Source: BOG-933 sp037147415 (lineage in GTDB: Bacteria > Pseudomonadota > Alphaproteobacteria > Azospirillales > Azospirillaceae). From it: DNA of 13,096 bases. The notes beneath the pieces are model-generated. The model was not told the DNA's origin, did not search any database, and saw only the letters and a program-made list of their open reading frames with translations. The position numbers were made by a program, and so were the translations under genes. The first letter of the stretch is position 1. Every line of letters starts with the position of its first letter. The stretch covers positions 1-13,096 of the forward strand of contig JBAWVF010000109.1 in NCBI GenBank assembly GCA_037147415.1, written 5' to 3'. Of the stretch, positions 1 through 8,081 are shown piece by piece.

Positions 1-260
1 TGATCTACCTCGCCGCAACCGTGATCCGGACACGGTGAACGTCAACAGGCCCTAGGGACGAGGACGGCGACGGCCACTGCGAGGTCCACGTCAACACCAT
101 GGAAGGCTTCTGGTCGCTCCTGCGTTCCTGGCTCCGGCCTCACCGAGGCATTTCCCAGGAGAAACTCCCGATCTACCTCGCCTTCTTCCAGTTCGTCCAT
201 AATGCTCGCAAAAGGGGAAAAGCCCTACTCAGCGCGCTCGTGGCGACTTTGGTCGCGTGA
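1..260 (+). pseudogene. IS1595-family transposase, C-terminal remnant with frameshift
   Basis: Bases 54-260 translate to a run containing RDEDGDGHCEVHVNTMEGFW and then WSLLRSWLRPHRGIS and FFQFVHNARKRGKALL, ending in TGA at 258-260. HVNTMEGFWSLL is the conserved block around the last catalytic residue of the DDE/DDN domain of IS1595-type (ISXO2-like) transposases. The frame is closed upstream by a TGA at 36-38. The preceding residues of the family (DTVNVNR) lie in another frame at about 29-49, so a frameshift occurred near 45-56. The N-terminal two thirds of the usual roughly 300 residues is outside the window. This copy looks dead. The family assignment is by motif recall and is fairly secure; the exact IS subgroup is not. 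Confidence 0.8.
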
Positions 261-261
261 C

Positions 262-278
262 GGCAGAGTCAGCACCCC
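262..278. repeat. possible right terminal inverted repeat of the IS1595-like element
   Basis: Immediately after the transposase stop lies GGCAGAGTCAGCACCCC, which reads on the minus strand as GGGGTGCTGACTCTGCC. IS1595-family ends usually begin with a run of G, and the position directly behind the transposase stop is where the right end is expected. The matching left end and the 8-bp target duplication cannot be tested because the left end lies outside the window, so this is a positional inference. Confidence 0.35.
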
Positions 279-454
279 GGAACACAGGATGAGCCACTCT
301 TAATTCGTTGGAAGCGGAGACTCTCATGGTCGAACTTCAAGATCGCTTGACGGAATGCGGCCTGGAAATGCATCGAACCGACCTTCACTGTCCTGAGCCA
401 AAAGTAAATCCACCACAGCCGCCAAGCCAATCTCGGAATCTCCTTACCTACCAC
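269..454 (-). pseudogene. unassigned short ORF, possible 3' remnant of a gene cut by the IS
   Basis: A 61-codon frame opens with GTG and contains an aromatic, arginine-rich stretch (EIPRLAWRLWWIYFWLRTV) followed by a basic tail. The in-frame stop falls inside the putative IS1595 terminal repeat, as expected if the element interrupted a gene and supplied a fortuitous stop. The open frame extends upstream only to a TAG near 470-472. It lies on the same strand and just downstream of the YfhO-like gene. I do not recognise the family. The composition looks protein-like, but the ORF may equally be chance. No clear ribosome binding site was seen. Confidence 0.2.
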
Positions 455-511
455 ATCTTGAAATGAGGCCTATTTGCCCACCATATGATGCGACTTTGTG
501 ACTCAGTAAGA

Positions 512-3500
512 TTATCGCCCTGTCCAGTTTTCTTGGGCCACCTCTGACCGCCGCCACCGGCGACCGAGCCATGCGGCAAAAACTAACATCCCAAATCCTA
601 CCAGAGCCATCGCGATGGACGGCTTCCAATACCGTGGTTCATACCAAAAATGAATTTCGAAACGACCTGCCCTGTCGAGTCGGACGCCTCGGAACGCATG
701 ATTGACCCGCACTGCTTCTGCAGCCAAGCCATTCACCGTCACATGGATGTCGTCAGGCCAGAATGTCTCGGTGAGGACGACCATGCCAGGCTCGCTGGCG
801 TCAATTGTGAATCGAGTGCCATTTGTTGTTAACTGGTAGTCGTGGGCAGAAATGATGACGCGGCCGGGTTCGGGACTAATCGGTGGCTGTTCCATGACCT
901 GGACGGCGGCAAAGGGGCGCCCCGCCGCTGTCTCGGCGAACCCAGCCAATTCCGCAACCTGCTTGTAGTGTGCTTCACCATTGACGAAGAAGGCTCTGGG
1001 CCACGCGCTGTCTCGAACCCAAACGTCCAGGTCCGCCCGCGCGGCGACCGTCAAAGATACGGGCGGCAGTGTTCCAGGTGTTGCCAGGACATACCGAACA
1101 TTCAGTAGGTCCAGTCCCGCGGCAACTTTCGGTAAGTTTTGCGCGGTGACCAGACGAAGCCACTGCCAGTCGTTGATAGGCACGATGCCGAGCGCGTCCA
1201 ACAACTCGATATATTTTGAACTGAACACGGCATCCGGACTGTTGATGCTTTCGATGCCGAGAAAAGCATTGAACCCCGGAAATAAATTCGCGAATTCACC
1301 AATGGTGCGATACGGACCGGGCATCCTACGCAGTTTCTCGATCGCCGGTGAGGGCACCGAAAAATCGGCGCGGCTTGGCACATTGATCAGGTGATCATCG
1401 AGTGCGGATGAACCCGTGAATGTATGGTATCCGTGGCGAAGATGCATTGCGCCGAGACAGAGGCCCAGCACAATAAGCCAAGTCACTTGCTTGGTTTGTA
1501 ACAGGAGGCATGCGGATACCATAGCGCCCAAAGCTGCCACGATCATCACGGCTGCGATAAGCCACGATATCCAACCTCCGGAGAAGGTTGCGCCATTCGT
1601 GGCTGCGCTCAGATAGAATAAGCCAACACAGGCTGCCAATAAAATACTCGTGAATACAGTGTATAAGCGTCTTTTGGCAGGAGACGTTTCTAGAAAATCA
1701 CGTATCCCAAACCCAGCGAGGACGAGCGCTAGAATGCAGAACGCATCCAGGACAGTCTGTCCGACGTGCTGGATTTTGCCAAATAGCGGCAGCTTGACAA
1801 AAATAGACGCCGGAATCAGACCGAACGCCACGGAACCGGCGACCACGGTTCCTGCAAGACAGGCGATAAATAACCGGTCTCGACACAACTTGTGGAACCG
1901 TACCAAAACCCATAGCAAACAGATCAACACGAAAATGTTGAGTGATGGATACGTCAGCCCACCTGCTGTTATCTGTTCAAATAAAATCGGATCGAATACT
2001 CCGGAAAAGTACCATAACTGCGCGAAGTTCGCCGACGGAACGTCATACATAGTCGTAGCGTGGCTCAGAGTGTCAAGAAAAACTAACCAGATCGGTGCCG
2101 AAATCAGAACGATTGCCACACCGAGGGCGCAGAGACACGCCAGAGGAAATGCTTTTTCCTTGATCCGCTCCGGTGACAGCACGAAGGCAATGAAACCCGT
2201 CAATTGCACGGCTAAGAAGATTGTTGCCCCTTCCTTGGGGGCGCCGGCGCCAAGTTGGAGCACGGAAGTCACTGCCAGGCCGATCATTGCGAGCCAGGGT
2301 GATCCCTTCGCCTCGGCCATTGTCCTGGTATTTCGCCACTGAAATCCCTGGATTACCCGAAACCAGAAAAATAGAATCAATGGTGCATAGGTCAAGCTAA
2401 AATTTTCTGGGTGGTTGATCCGATATGCAAAGTACCCAATATACGAAGAACTTGTGCACATAAACAAAGATGCGGGCAAACTCCCGGTTGCTGCGAATAC
2501 CGCCAATCCTACTCCAATCACTAATATCGCTCGTGAAGCCAAGAACTTCATATCCCACGCCCAGCCATTGCTATTACCAAATATCGTGATCCAATGAAGT
2601 GGGTCGAACACCATCGATTGCCCTTGCCCAACGAGCGGCAGGCCCGCTGAGTTGTCGCGATTCCACAATGGAAACTCTCCGGCAGCAACGGCCCGACTCT
2701 GGACCGCTGAATTAGGAAGAATCGCCCAGAGCATGGAGCCTGTGTCTGATCCCCGCGAGTTTTCGACTCGCTCTCCCGTATATCCTGGTAGCGATGGGAG
2801 ATTAGGATAAAGAAGGGTGGGAACAATCCCTGGCGATACAAGACTACTTCCCATAAAAACAACCGGATAACAAGACAATATTACAGAAGTTATCCCAACT
2901 ATTATGATACATGCTTTGGGGTGCAGCAGTGCAAGACGACGTATTTTAGACAATACTATCAATGAAAAACAAAATGTTATCATCATGACAATAGAAACTA
3001 CGGTAATGACACCAAATGCAAAACTAACTATATGAACATACTTTGTAAACTTTGCCGTGTGCGGCCAGTCTGACGTATTATCTACAACTATAATTGGATC
3101 TGCGCCATTAGCAATACAGTTTAACTGCATCTTGCTATCAGTGTTATCGCAGGATGCGATGTCATGGGCGGGGTGAAAATTCTGTAGACTTAGTAATTTT
3201 AGCGTTGTTCCGTTGGCGTTAGCGATTCTTGGATTGCGCAGAACAAAATCGCCTTGCCGGTCGATGGGATCGTATCTTAACTGGCGGAGGCCCCGATGTG
3301 GTAGTAATACACGGTAGGTGGAAAATATTTGAGACTCACTAGTAGGTGCTGGAGTGCGAACACGCGTTGAGTTTAGTTCTGAAAATCCACCGCCATAGTC
3401 GAAAAAAAACTGCATCTCACCTCCCGTGTGAGACGAGTAGTCTATCATAAAAAAAACCTCACCTGGACCGTGGCTCAATAAGTGAAGAGCCGTAAAAGAG

Positions 3501-3589
3501 ATGATCGTAGAAAATAGTGCTAAAAGAAATGGCCTAATAACACGAAGTCTCTTCTTAGGATCTTTAATATCAGTTGCATGATAGGTCAT
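512..3589 (-). CDS. YfhO-like multi-spanning membrane protein (GT-C type)
   Basis: A 1025-residue integral membrane protein. Residues about 20-40 form a first membrane span. Residues 45-180 form a polar, probably extracytoplasmic domain, and spans follow at about 184-212 and 225-248. The stretch GEFPLWNRDNSAGLPL (304-319) with FDPLHW (328-333) matches the loop typical of YfhO-type proteins (LWNPYxxGGxPF). Many further spans run from about 350 to 760. A soluble C-terminal domain (about 765-985) has the VxLTExFWPDDIHVTVNG type beta strand found at the end of YfhO proteins, and a last span lies at about 993-1012. YfhO relatives have a GT-C fold and use lipid-linked sugars to decorate cell-surface polymers; Bacillus YfhO acts on lipoteichoic acid. 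The donor and acceptor here are unknown. The 5' third of the gene is clearly more AT-rich than the 3' part. The start has only a weak GGAC ribosome binding site. Confidence 0.8.
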   Translation of the reverse strand: MTYHATDIKDPKKRLRVIRPFLLALFSTIISFTALHLLSHGPGEVFFMIDYSSHTGGEMQFFFDYGGGFSELNSTRVRTPAPTSESQIFSTYRVLLPHRGLRQLRYDPIDRQGDFVLRNPRIANANGTTLKLLSLQNFHPAHDIASCDNTDSKMQLNCIANGADPIIVVDNTSDWPHTAKFTKYVHIVSFAFGVITVVSIVMMITFCFSLIVLSKIRRLALLHPKACIIIVGITSVILSCYPVVFMGSSLVSPGIVPTLLYPNLPSLPGYTGERVENSRGSDTGSMLWAILPNSAVQSRAVAAGEFPLWNRDNSAGLPLVGQGQSMVFDPLHWITIFGNSNGWAWDMKFLASRAILVIGVGLAVFAATGSLPASLFMCTSSSYIGYFAYRINHPENFSLTYAPLILFFWFRVIQGFQWRNTRTMAEAKGSPWLAMIGLAVTSVLQLGAGAPKEGATIFLAVQLTGFIAFVLSPERIKEKAFPLACLCALGVAIVLISAPIWLVFLDTLSHATTMYDVPSANFAQLWYFSGVFDPILFEQITAGGLTYPSLNIFVLICLLWVLVRFHKLCRDRLFIACLAGTVVAGSVAFGLIPASIFVKLPLFGKIQHVGQTVLDAFCILALVLAGFGIRDFLETSPAKRRLYTVFTSILLAACVGLFYLSAATNGATFSGGWISWLIAAVMIVAALGAMVSACLLLQTKQVTWLIVLGLCLGAMHLRHGYHTFTGSSALDDHLINVPSRADFSVPSPAIEKLRRMPGPYRTIGEFANLFPGFNAFLGIESINSPDAVFSSKYIELLDALGIVPINDWQWLRLVTAQNLPKVAAGLDLLNVRYVLATPGTLPPVSLTVAARADLDVWVRDSAWPRAFFVNGEAHYKQVAELAGFAETAAGRPFAAVQVMEQPPISPEPGRVIISAHDYQLTTNGTRFTIDASEPGMVVLTETFWPDDIHVTVNGLAAEAVRVNHAFRGVRLDRAGRFEIHFWYEPRYWKPSIAMALVGFGMLVFAAWLGRRWRRSEVAQENWTGR

Positions 3590-3637
3590 CTGTAGTCCAG
3601 TCCTTAATTGATAGCCAATTTGGCGTAGGTTTACAAT

Positions 3638-4324
3638 TTACAATACGTGTGATAAGTGGTCACAAGGCTGTCGGCACAGTGAATCGTGCCCGTTTCGTGA
3701 TCTCACCGACGATGGTACGGCTGGCCCGACCGTTTTTCTGGCCTGAATTTGCCGAATGCTGAGGTCGGTTGACGTGGCAAGCGCCAGTATCTCGCTGACG
3801 AGATGCGGCAAGTTCGGCGGCCGTCCGAGATGTTTTCCTCGCGCCTCGGCGGCACACATGACGGCGGTCACACGCTCGCTGATCAATGATGATTCCAGCT
3901 CTGCCATGGCGCCGATGATGGTGAACATCGCCAAGCCCATAGGACTGTTCGTATCGACCTGATCCTGGACTCTGACGAAGCGGATGCCCAAATGGTTGAA
4001 GTCTTCCAGTGCAGTCAGCAGATGGCGCGTACTGCGGGCAAAGCGGTCAAATTTCCAGTCCAGGACACAGTCGATCTCATGGTTTCTGGGGGCCGTCATC
4101 AGGGCGTTGAGCCGTGGGCGGCCCCCTCGTCGGCCTGAGACGGCCATGTCGCAGTAGTCCTGGACAACATCAAAGCCCGCCCGTGCGGCATAGCTGCGAA
4201 GCCCGTCGTATTGCAGGACGGGATGCTCGGCGGTCGAGACCCGCTGATAGCGCACCGTAGGGGTTCCGTGCAACGGCTGGGTGATTGTCGGTCTGTGTCC
4301 GGAAAGGTCTTCTTTTGTGGACAA
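3638..4324 (-). pseudogene. tnpR: serine recombinase / Tn3-type resolvase, C-terminus frameshifted
   Basis: The N-terminal catalytic domain is intact. It has YQRVST with the nucleophile Ser30, DRFARS (93-98) with the paired arginines, TNSPMGLAMFTIIGAMAELES (125-145) and the end-of-domain GKHLGRPP (163-170). The C-terminal helix-turn-helix begins correctly with LSIRQIQA (188-195) and then turns to nonsense. The missing half of the DNA-binding helix (GRASRTIVGEITKRARF) is in the next frame of the same strand, with its stop at 3660-3662. One added base in the A5 tract (3733-3737 on the plus strand reads TTTTT) restores a protein of about 221 residues, normal for the family. The start is TTG, chosen because a perfect AGGAGG lies 10 bases upstream. 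As written, the protein should cut DNA but not recognise its site. The lesion may be real or a homopolymer sequencing error. Confidence 0.85.
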
Positions 4325-4334
4325 TGAATGGCTA

Positions 4335-4340
4335 CCTCCT
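4335..4340 (-). promoter_or_regulatory. ribosome binding site of the resolvase gene
   Basis: AGGAGG on the minus strand, 10 bases before the TTG at 4324. It decides the start, because no ATG or GTG lies in frame ahead of the catalytic serine. Confidence 0.55.
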
Positions 4341-4364
4341 AATCCGCCCCTTCAAATCATACGC

Positions 4365-4386
4365 TTCGCCGAGCCGATTCGGCGAA
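4365..4386. repeat. 8-bp inverted repeat between tnpR and tnpA remnant
   Basis: TTCGCCGA, a 6-base loop GCCGAT, then TCGGCGAA: a perfect 8-bp stem. It sits between the divergent resolvase and the tnpA-like fragment, where Tn3-family elements carry their res sites and overlapping promoters. It could be a resolvase half-site pair or an operator. It could also be a hairpin downstream of hddC, but no T-run follows on either strand, so it is not a standard terminator. Confidence 0.5.
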
Positions 4387-4404
4387 CCCTTTTCCGGACA
4401 TCCC

Positions 4405-4500
4405 ATGACGGCCATCGACCGCACTGCATACCCACGCCTACTTCAAGCATTAGCCGCAGGCCACGGCAGCATGAATTTTACCGACAGGGGATACACCTAA
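4405..4500 (+). pseudogene. Tn3-family transposase (TnpA) N-terminal fragment
   Basis: A 31-codon frame starts with ATG and reads MTAIDRTAYPRL. This strongly resembles the first residues of Tn3-family transposases with the DUF4158 N-terminal domain, which often begin with an I-D/E-R-T-A-Y-P-R-F motif. The following residues no longer fit the family and a TAA closes the frame at 4498-4500, so only the extreme N-terminus survives of a protein of roughly 1000 residues. The position, divergent from the serine resolvase with about 80 bases between the starts, is the classic tnpR/tnpA layout. The evidence is a short motif plus context. Confidence 0.5.
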
Positions 4501-4517
4501 GAATCACGGCCAGTTGT

Positions 4518-5228
4518 TCAGGCGATTCGGGCCACCTCTAGATAGGCCTCGGTTTCAGCGAGCCCTTTGGGTGAGCCGATTTCGTGGAAACGCTGGCTCA
4601 CTTCATAGCCGGCCAGCCGGCCGGTTTCGACCAGTTCGGCATAAACATCCGCAAGATCGAACGGTTGGTCGGCGGGCCGTTCCGCCAGCACCCAGGCTTG
4701 CAGCATGCCCAGACCGTAGTCGATATGGCGCATGTCGGACCGCGAAGCTTTCTTACTGTAGCAAACGATGCGGCCATCTTCAAACACCACGTTGCTGGTG
4801 TCCCAGCGGCCTTCGTTGCGGAACACGGTCATCAGGCCGGTCCATCCACCCGCCGTGAGGGCCGTTGCCACCGGCGCAAAGGCGATATCAAGGTAGCTGT
4901 CGCCATACAGAATGAAGAAACGTTCGCCCAGTAGCGGCAAGGCCCGGCGCAAGGCACCGCCGGTGCCGAGCAGGCGGTCGCCGTCGTGGGAATAGAGCAC
5001 CTCGAGGCCGAATCGGCCGCCGTCGCCAACGAAATCGACCACCTGTTCGCCCAGATAGCCCAGACACAGAACGACCCGGCCGACGCCTTCGCGCCGCAAC
5101 AGGCGAAGCTGGTGGGCGATGAACGGCTCGCCCGTCACCTCGAGCAGCGCCTTGGGCACGGTTTCAGTGAGCGGCCTCATTCGGGTGGCGAGACCGCCTG
5201 CAAGGATGGCAACCGGGGGAAGCGTCAT
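4518..5228 (-). CDS. hddC: D-glycero-alpha-D-manno-heptose 1-phosphate guanylyltransferase
   Basis: A 236-residue sugar-nucleotidyltransferase, the usual length for HddC. The N-terminal signature AGGLATRMRPLTETVPKALL (10-29) binds the nucleotide, with the Arg of TR and the Lys of PKAL as key residues. LGTGGALRRA (87-96) and the metal-binding YGDSYLD (108-114) follow, and the C-terminal block HEIGSPKGL is typical of the HddC/RmlA-like group. It should transfer GMP from GTP to heptose 1-phosphate, giving GDP-D-glycero-alpha-D-manno-heptose. The preference for GTP and heptose is inferred from the neighbouring hddA, gmhA and gmhB; sequence alone would also allow a glucose- or mannose-1-phosphate nucleotidyltransferase. 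It starts 8 bases after the hddA stop and is the last gene of the cassette. Confidence 0.85.
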   Translation of the reverse strand: MTLPPVAILAGGLATRMRPLTETVPKALLEVTGEPFIAHQLRLLRREGVGRVVLCLGYLGEQVVDFVGDGGRFGLEVLYSHDGDRLLGTGGALRRALPLLGERFFILYGDSYLDIAFAPVATALTAGGWTGLMTVFRNEGRWDTSNVVFEDGRIVCYSKKASRSDMRHIDYGLGMLQAWVLAERPADQPFDLADVYAELVETGRLAGYEVSQRFHEIGSPKGLAETEAYLEVARIA

Positions 5229-5236
5229 GACGGGGC

Positions 5237-6217
5237 CTACTGAACCACCACTTTGGTTCCTTCGAAATCGAAACGGAACCGGACTTCGCGCAAGCCTTCC
5301 TGAATCATGGCGTGGCGCAGTCGACGCTTGTCCTCAGTATAGAACATCAAGAAGCCGCCACCGCCGGCCCCGATCAGCTTGCCGCCGATGGCGCCGTTGG
5401 CCATGGCCTTTTGGTACCAGACGTCGATGTTGGAGTTCGACATACCACCCGAGCGCTGCTTCTTGTGTTCCCAGTGCTCATGCATCAGCAGGCCGAATTT
5501 GTTCAGATCCCCCGCTTCGAGCGCCGACTGACTGCGCAGGCCGAGGTCTTTGACATAGTGTAGGTTGGCGATCATCGAGCCGTCGGACTGCTTGGTCCGG
5601 CTGTCTTGGTCCTTGAGAATGGCGGAGGCCGAGCGGGAATAGCCGGTGAAGAACAGCAGCAGGTTATCTTCGAGGTTGAAAACGGTTTCCTGGGAGACTT
5701 TCAGCGGCCAAGCCTCGACCTTGCCGTCGCGCTTGAAACGGAAGCAGGTGACGCCGCCATAGGCGGCAATATACTGGTCCTGTTTGCCGATCGGTTCGCC
5801 CAGTCGGTCGATCTCGATGTGGCAGGCCTGCTCGGCCAACTGCTCGGGATGAACCAGATTCTTGTGGTAGGCGTGCAGCGCCTTGAGTAGCGCGGTGGTA
5901 AAGCTGCCCGACGAGCCGAGGCCGCTGCCGGCCGGGATGTCAGCCATGCTGGTAACTTCAAGATAGTGGCCGTCGAGACCAACCAGCTTGAACGCTTCGC
6001 GCACGATCGGATGCTGCAAGTCTTCAAGCGAGGCAACCCGCTCCATCTTCGAGTACTTGACGATCATATCCTCGACAAAGGTCTGATGGACGGTGATGTA
6101 GATGTAGCGGTCGATCGCGGCCGCGACCAAAAAACCCTCATGGTCCTGGTAATAGGACGGCAGGTCGGTCCCGCCACCGCCCAGAGTGATGCGCAGCGGA
6201 CTTCTGGTGATGATCAT
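5237..6217 (-). CDS. hddA: D-glycero-alpha-D-manno-heptose 7-phosphate kinase (GHMP family)
   Basis: A 326-residue GHMP kinase. All three family motifs are visible: RSPLRITLGGGGTDLPSYY near the N-terminus (5-23), the ATP-binding loop PAGSGLGSSGSF (95-106) and the C-terminal KLIGAGGGGFLMF (280-292). GKQDQYIAAYGG (144-155) is characteristic of the HddA branch. It phosphorylates C1 of D-glycero-D-manno-heptose 7-phosphate with ATP, giving the alpha 1,7-bisphosphate that GmhB then dephosphorylates at C7. The start overlaps the oxidoreductase stop as ATGA and has a good AAGGAG 7 bases upstream. Pairing with hddC and gmhAB makes the heptose assignment strong. Confidence 0.9.
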   Translation of the reverse strand: MIITRSPLRITLGGGGTDLPSYYQDHEGFLVAAAIDRYIYITVHQTFVEDMIVKYSKMERVASLEDLQHPIVREAFKLVGLDGHYLEVTSMADIPAGSGLGSSGSFTTALLKALHAYHKNLVHPEQLAEQACHIEIDRLGEPIGKQDQYIAAYGGVTCFRFKRDGKVEAWPLKVSQETVFNLEDNLLLFFTGYSRSASAILKDQDSRTKQSDGSMIANLHYVKDLGLRSQSALEAGDLNKFGLLMHEHWEHKKQRSGGMSNSNIDVWYQKAMANGAIGGKLIGAGGGGFLMFYTEDKRRLRHAMIQEGLREVRFRFDFEGTKVVVQ

Positions 6218-7212
6218 CGCTGGGCTCCTTCATACAGCTTGCCGACAATATCGAGATTGGCTTTGGCGTCGTAGATGTTTCCGACCGGCCGACGCCCGTC
6301 GGCCAGCGCAGCCATCAGGTCGGCGAACTCAAGGTCCCACGAGCGATCGGGGAACGGGTATTCCCAGGAGATGGTTTCGGGCGGCCCCATGCCGGGCAAC
6401 ATCCGGTAAAAGGTCAGGCGCTCGGTGCCGTAGCTGCCGCCCAAGCCCTCGACGTGCAGCTTGCCGCCCCGGCCATAGATTTCAAACGAGAACAGGTTTT
6501 TCCACTCGGTCCAGGTGGCGTGCAGCCAGGCGACCTGGCCGGCTGCGGTGCGCAGAGCCATGAAACAGTTGTCGTCGACCGGAATGTCCCAGAACATCGT
6601 GCCGAGCATGCCCTGAACTTCGGTGAACTCACCGAGAAACCAGCGGGACAGGTCGATCAGGTGTGAGCCCTGGTCGATCAATTCGCCGCCGCCGGAGATG
6701 TCCGGGACGCAGCGCCATTCTTTTTCCATACCGGGACGGCCACCGTGTCCATAACGGCCGCGGATGAACATCAGCGGGCCGAGTTCGCCGGCATCGACCA
6801 ACTCTCGCGCCTTGAGCATGGCCGGATGGAAGCGATGATTAAAGCCGGTCTTGACGACCACCTTATTGCGCTCGGCGGCGGCAATCACCGGCGCCAATTC
6901 AGCACTGGTCTTGCCGGCCGGCTTTTCGACCACGACGTGACAGCCGGCCTCGACGGCGGCCAGCGAGATTTCGGCCAGCCGGTCGTGGGTGGTGGCCACC
7001 ACCACCAGATCGGGACGGGTGGCGATCACCGCTTGCCAGTCGGTGGTGGCTAGACCACCGATCCCGGCCGGACCGACGCCCTTGAGCAAAGCCTGGGCGC
7101 GACCGAGATCCAGGTCGGCGGCGGCGGTAATGGCCAGCCCCTGACTGGCCGCCGCCTTGGCCCGCTTCTGGCCGATCAGGCCGCAGCCGATGATGCCGAC
7201 ATGCTTGATCAC
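6214..7212 (-). CDS. Gfo/Idh/MocA-family NAD(P)-dependent oxidoreductase
   Basis: A 332-residue protein counted from the GTG at 7212. The N-terminal Rossmann fold has GIIGCGLIG (6-14). The central VVVEKPAGK (93-101) carries the EKP signature, whose lysine is the usual catalytic residue. GGELIDQGSHLIDLSRW (175-191) is the family's substrate-site helix with the conserved histidine. Such enzymes oxidise or reduce a hydroxyl or keto group of a free, phosphorylated or nucleotide-activated sugar. The substrate here is unknown; location just ahead of hddA suggests a heptose derivative. The open frame extends to 7386, but that part lies inside the SDR gene and lacks the fold. The GTG start forms a GTGA overlap with the SDR stop and has GGGAG 8 bases upstream. 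Confidence 0.85.
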   Translation of the reverse strand: MIKHVGIIGCGLIGQKRAKAAASQGLAITAAADLDLGRAQALLKGVGPAGIGGLATTDWQAVIATRPDLVVVATTHDRLAEISLAAVEAGCHVVVEKPAGKTSAELAPVIAAAERNKVVVKTGFNHRFHPAMLKARELVDAGELGPLMFIRGRYGHGGRPGMEKEWRCVPDISGGGELIDQGSHLIDLSRWFLGEFTEVQGMLGTMFWDIPVDDNCFMALRTAAGQVAWLHATWTEWKNLFSFEIYGRGGKLHVEGLGGSYGTERLTFYRMLPGMGPPETISWEYPFPDRSWDLEFADLMAALADGRRPVGNIYDAKANLDIVGKLYEGAQR

Positions 7213-8081
7213 TTCGGAGTCTCCCAATGCTTGCCGCGATCCTCGGGCGTAATCCGGCGCAGGGTGTAGATGTCGCTGCCGGCCAGTTCCTCCCGGCGTT
7301 CGGCCAGGGTTTTCCAGGGATCCCACACCGCCGCCAGCAGGCGGCCAGTGATGCCGTCGCTCTCGGCCGAGCCGAGCCAGACGCACAGGGACGAGGGAAC
7401 CGACAGCGGCGTGCCGCCGTCGGCGCTCAACGTCCGGATGCGATCATAAAAGCCCTGACCGACCGTTGCCGGTCCGGCCGCCAGCAGTTGGTCGGTCAGA
7501 CGGGTGGCCAGGGCACCGGGCGCGATGGCGTTGACGTCGATATGATCGGCCTGGGTGTCGAGGGCGAGGCTCTCGGTGAAGCGGACCACGCCGGCCTTGG
7601 AGGTGGCATAGGCGCTAAGCCGCGGCATCGGGCTGGTGGCGCCGCCGCCCGACAGGTTGATGATCTTGCCGTAACCCTGGCGCCGCATCACCGGCACCAC
7701 GCACCGGCACGGATAGACGGTGCCCATCAGATTGATCGAAATCGCCGAGACCCACTCGTCCCAGTCGATGTCTTCCAGCGGCCCCATCGGTCCGTAAATG
7801 CCGGCGTTGTTGACCAGGATGTCGATGCGGGGGAACTCGGTCCGGGCGGTGTCGAACAAGGCATCGACATGGGCACGGTCGGCCACGTCGGCGGTCTGCA
7901 CCAGCACCCGCTGACCGGGCGCCAGCGAGGCCGACAACCGTGTCTGGATTTCAAGCAGGGACTCGGCGGAGCGGGCGCACAGGAGCACCGAGGCCCCCTC
8001 GGCGACATAATGAGCGGCAATCTCGGCGCCCAGGCCCTGCCCGGCGCCGGTGATGACGGCATAACGGCCATGAAGCTTCAT
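7209..8081 (-). CDS. SDR-family oxidoreductase
   Basis: A 290-residue classical short-chain dehydrogenase/reductase. The cofactor motif is TGAGQGLG (11-18), and NNAG is at 91-94. The catalytic set is Ser144 (NLSGGGA), Tyr158 and Lys162 (YATSK), followed by IAPGA (186-190). Beyond the usual 250-residue core there is an extra tail, AVWDPWKTLAERREEL then SDIYTLRRITPEDRG (251-283). From memory this is typical of an SDR branch found in polysaccharide loci, but I cannot verify that here. It should interconvert a hydroxyl and a keto group, probably on an activated sugar. The frame is open up to 8225, but the ATG at 8081 begins the fold and makes a TGATG junction with the upstream dehydrogenase gene. 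Confidence 0.85.
   Translation of the reverse strand: MKLHGRYAVITGAGQGLGAEIAAHYVAEGASVLLCARSAESLLEIQTRLSASLAPGQRVLVQTADVADRAHVDALFDTARTEFPRIDILVNNAGIYGPMGPLEDIDWDEWVSAISINLMGTVYPCRCVVPVMRRQGYGKIINLSGGGATSPMPRLSAYATSKAGVVRFTESLALDTQADHIDVNAIAPGALATRLTDQLLAAGPATVGQGFYDRIRTLSADGGTPLSVPSSLCVWLGSAESDGITGRLLAAVWDPWKTLAERREELAGSDIYTLRRITPEDRGKHWETPK

Noticed and set aside
1650..2342. 230-codon plus-strand ORF opposite the YfhO-like gene
   Set aside because: Antisense to continuous membrane-protein coding sequence; no domain or ribosome binding site seen.
7213..7386. N-terminal extension of the MocA-type oxidoreductase frame
   Set aside because: It overlaps the SDR coding region, precedes the Rossmann start and is better explained by the GTG at 7212 with its own ribosome binding site.
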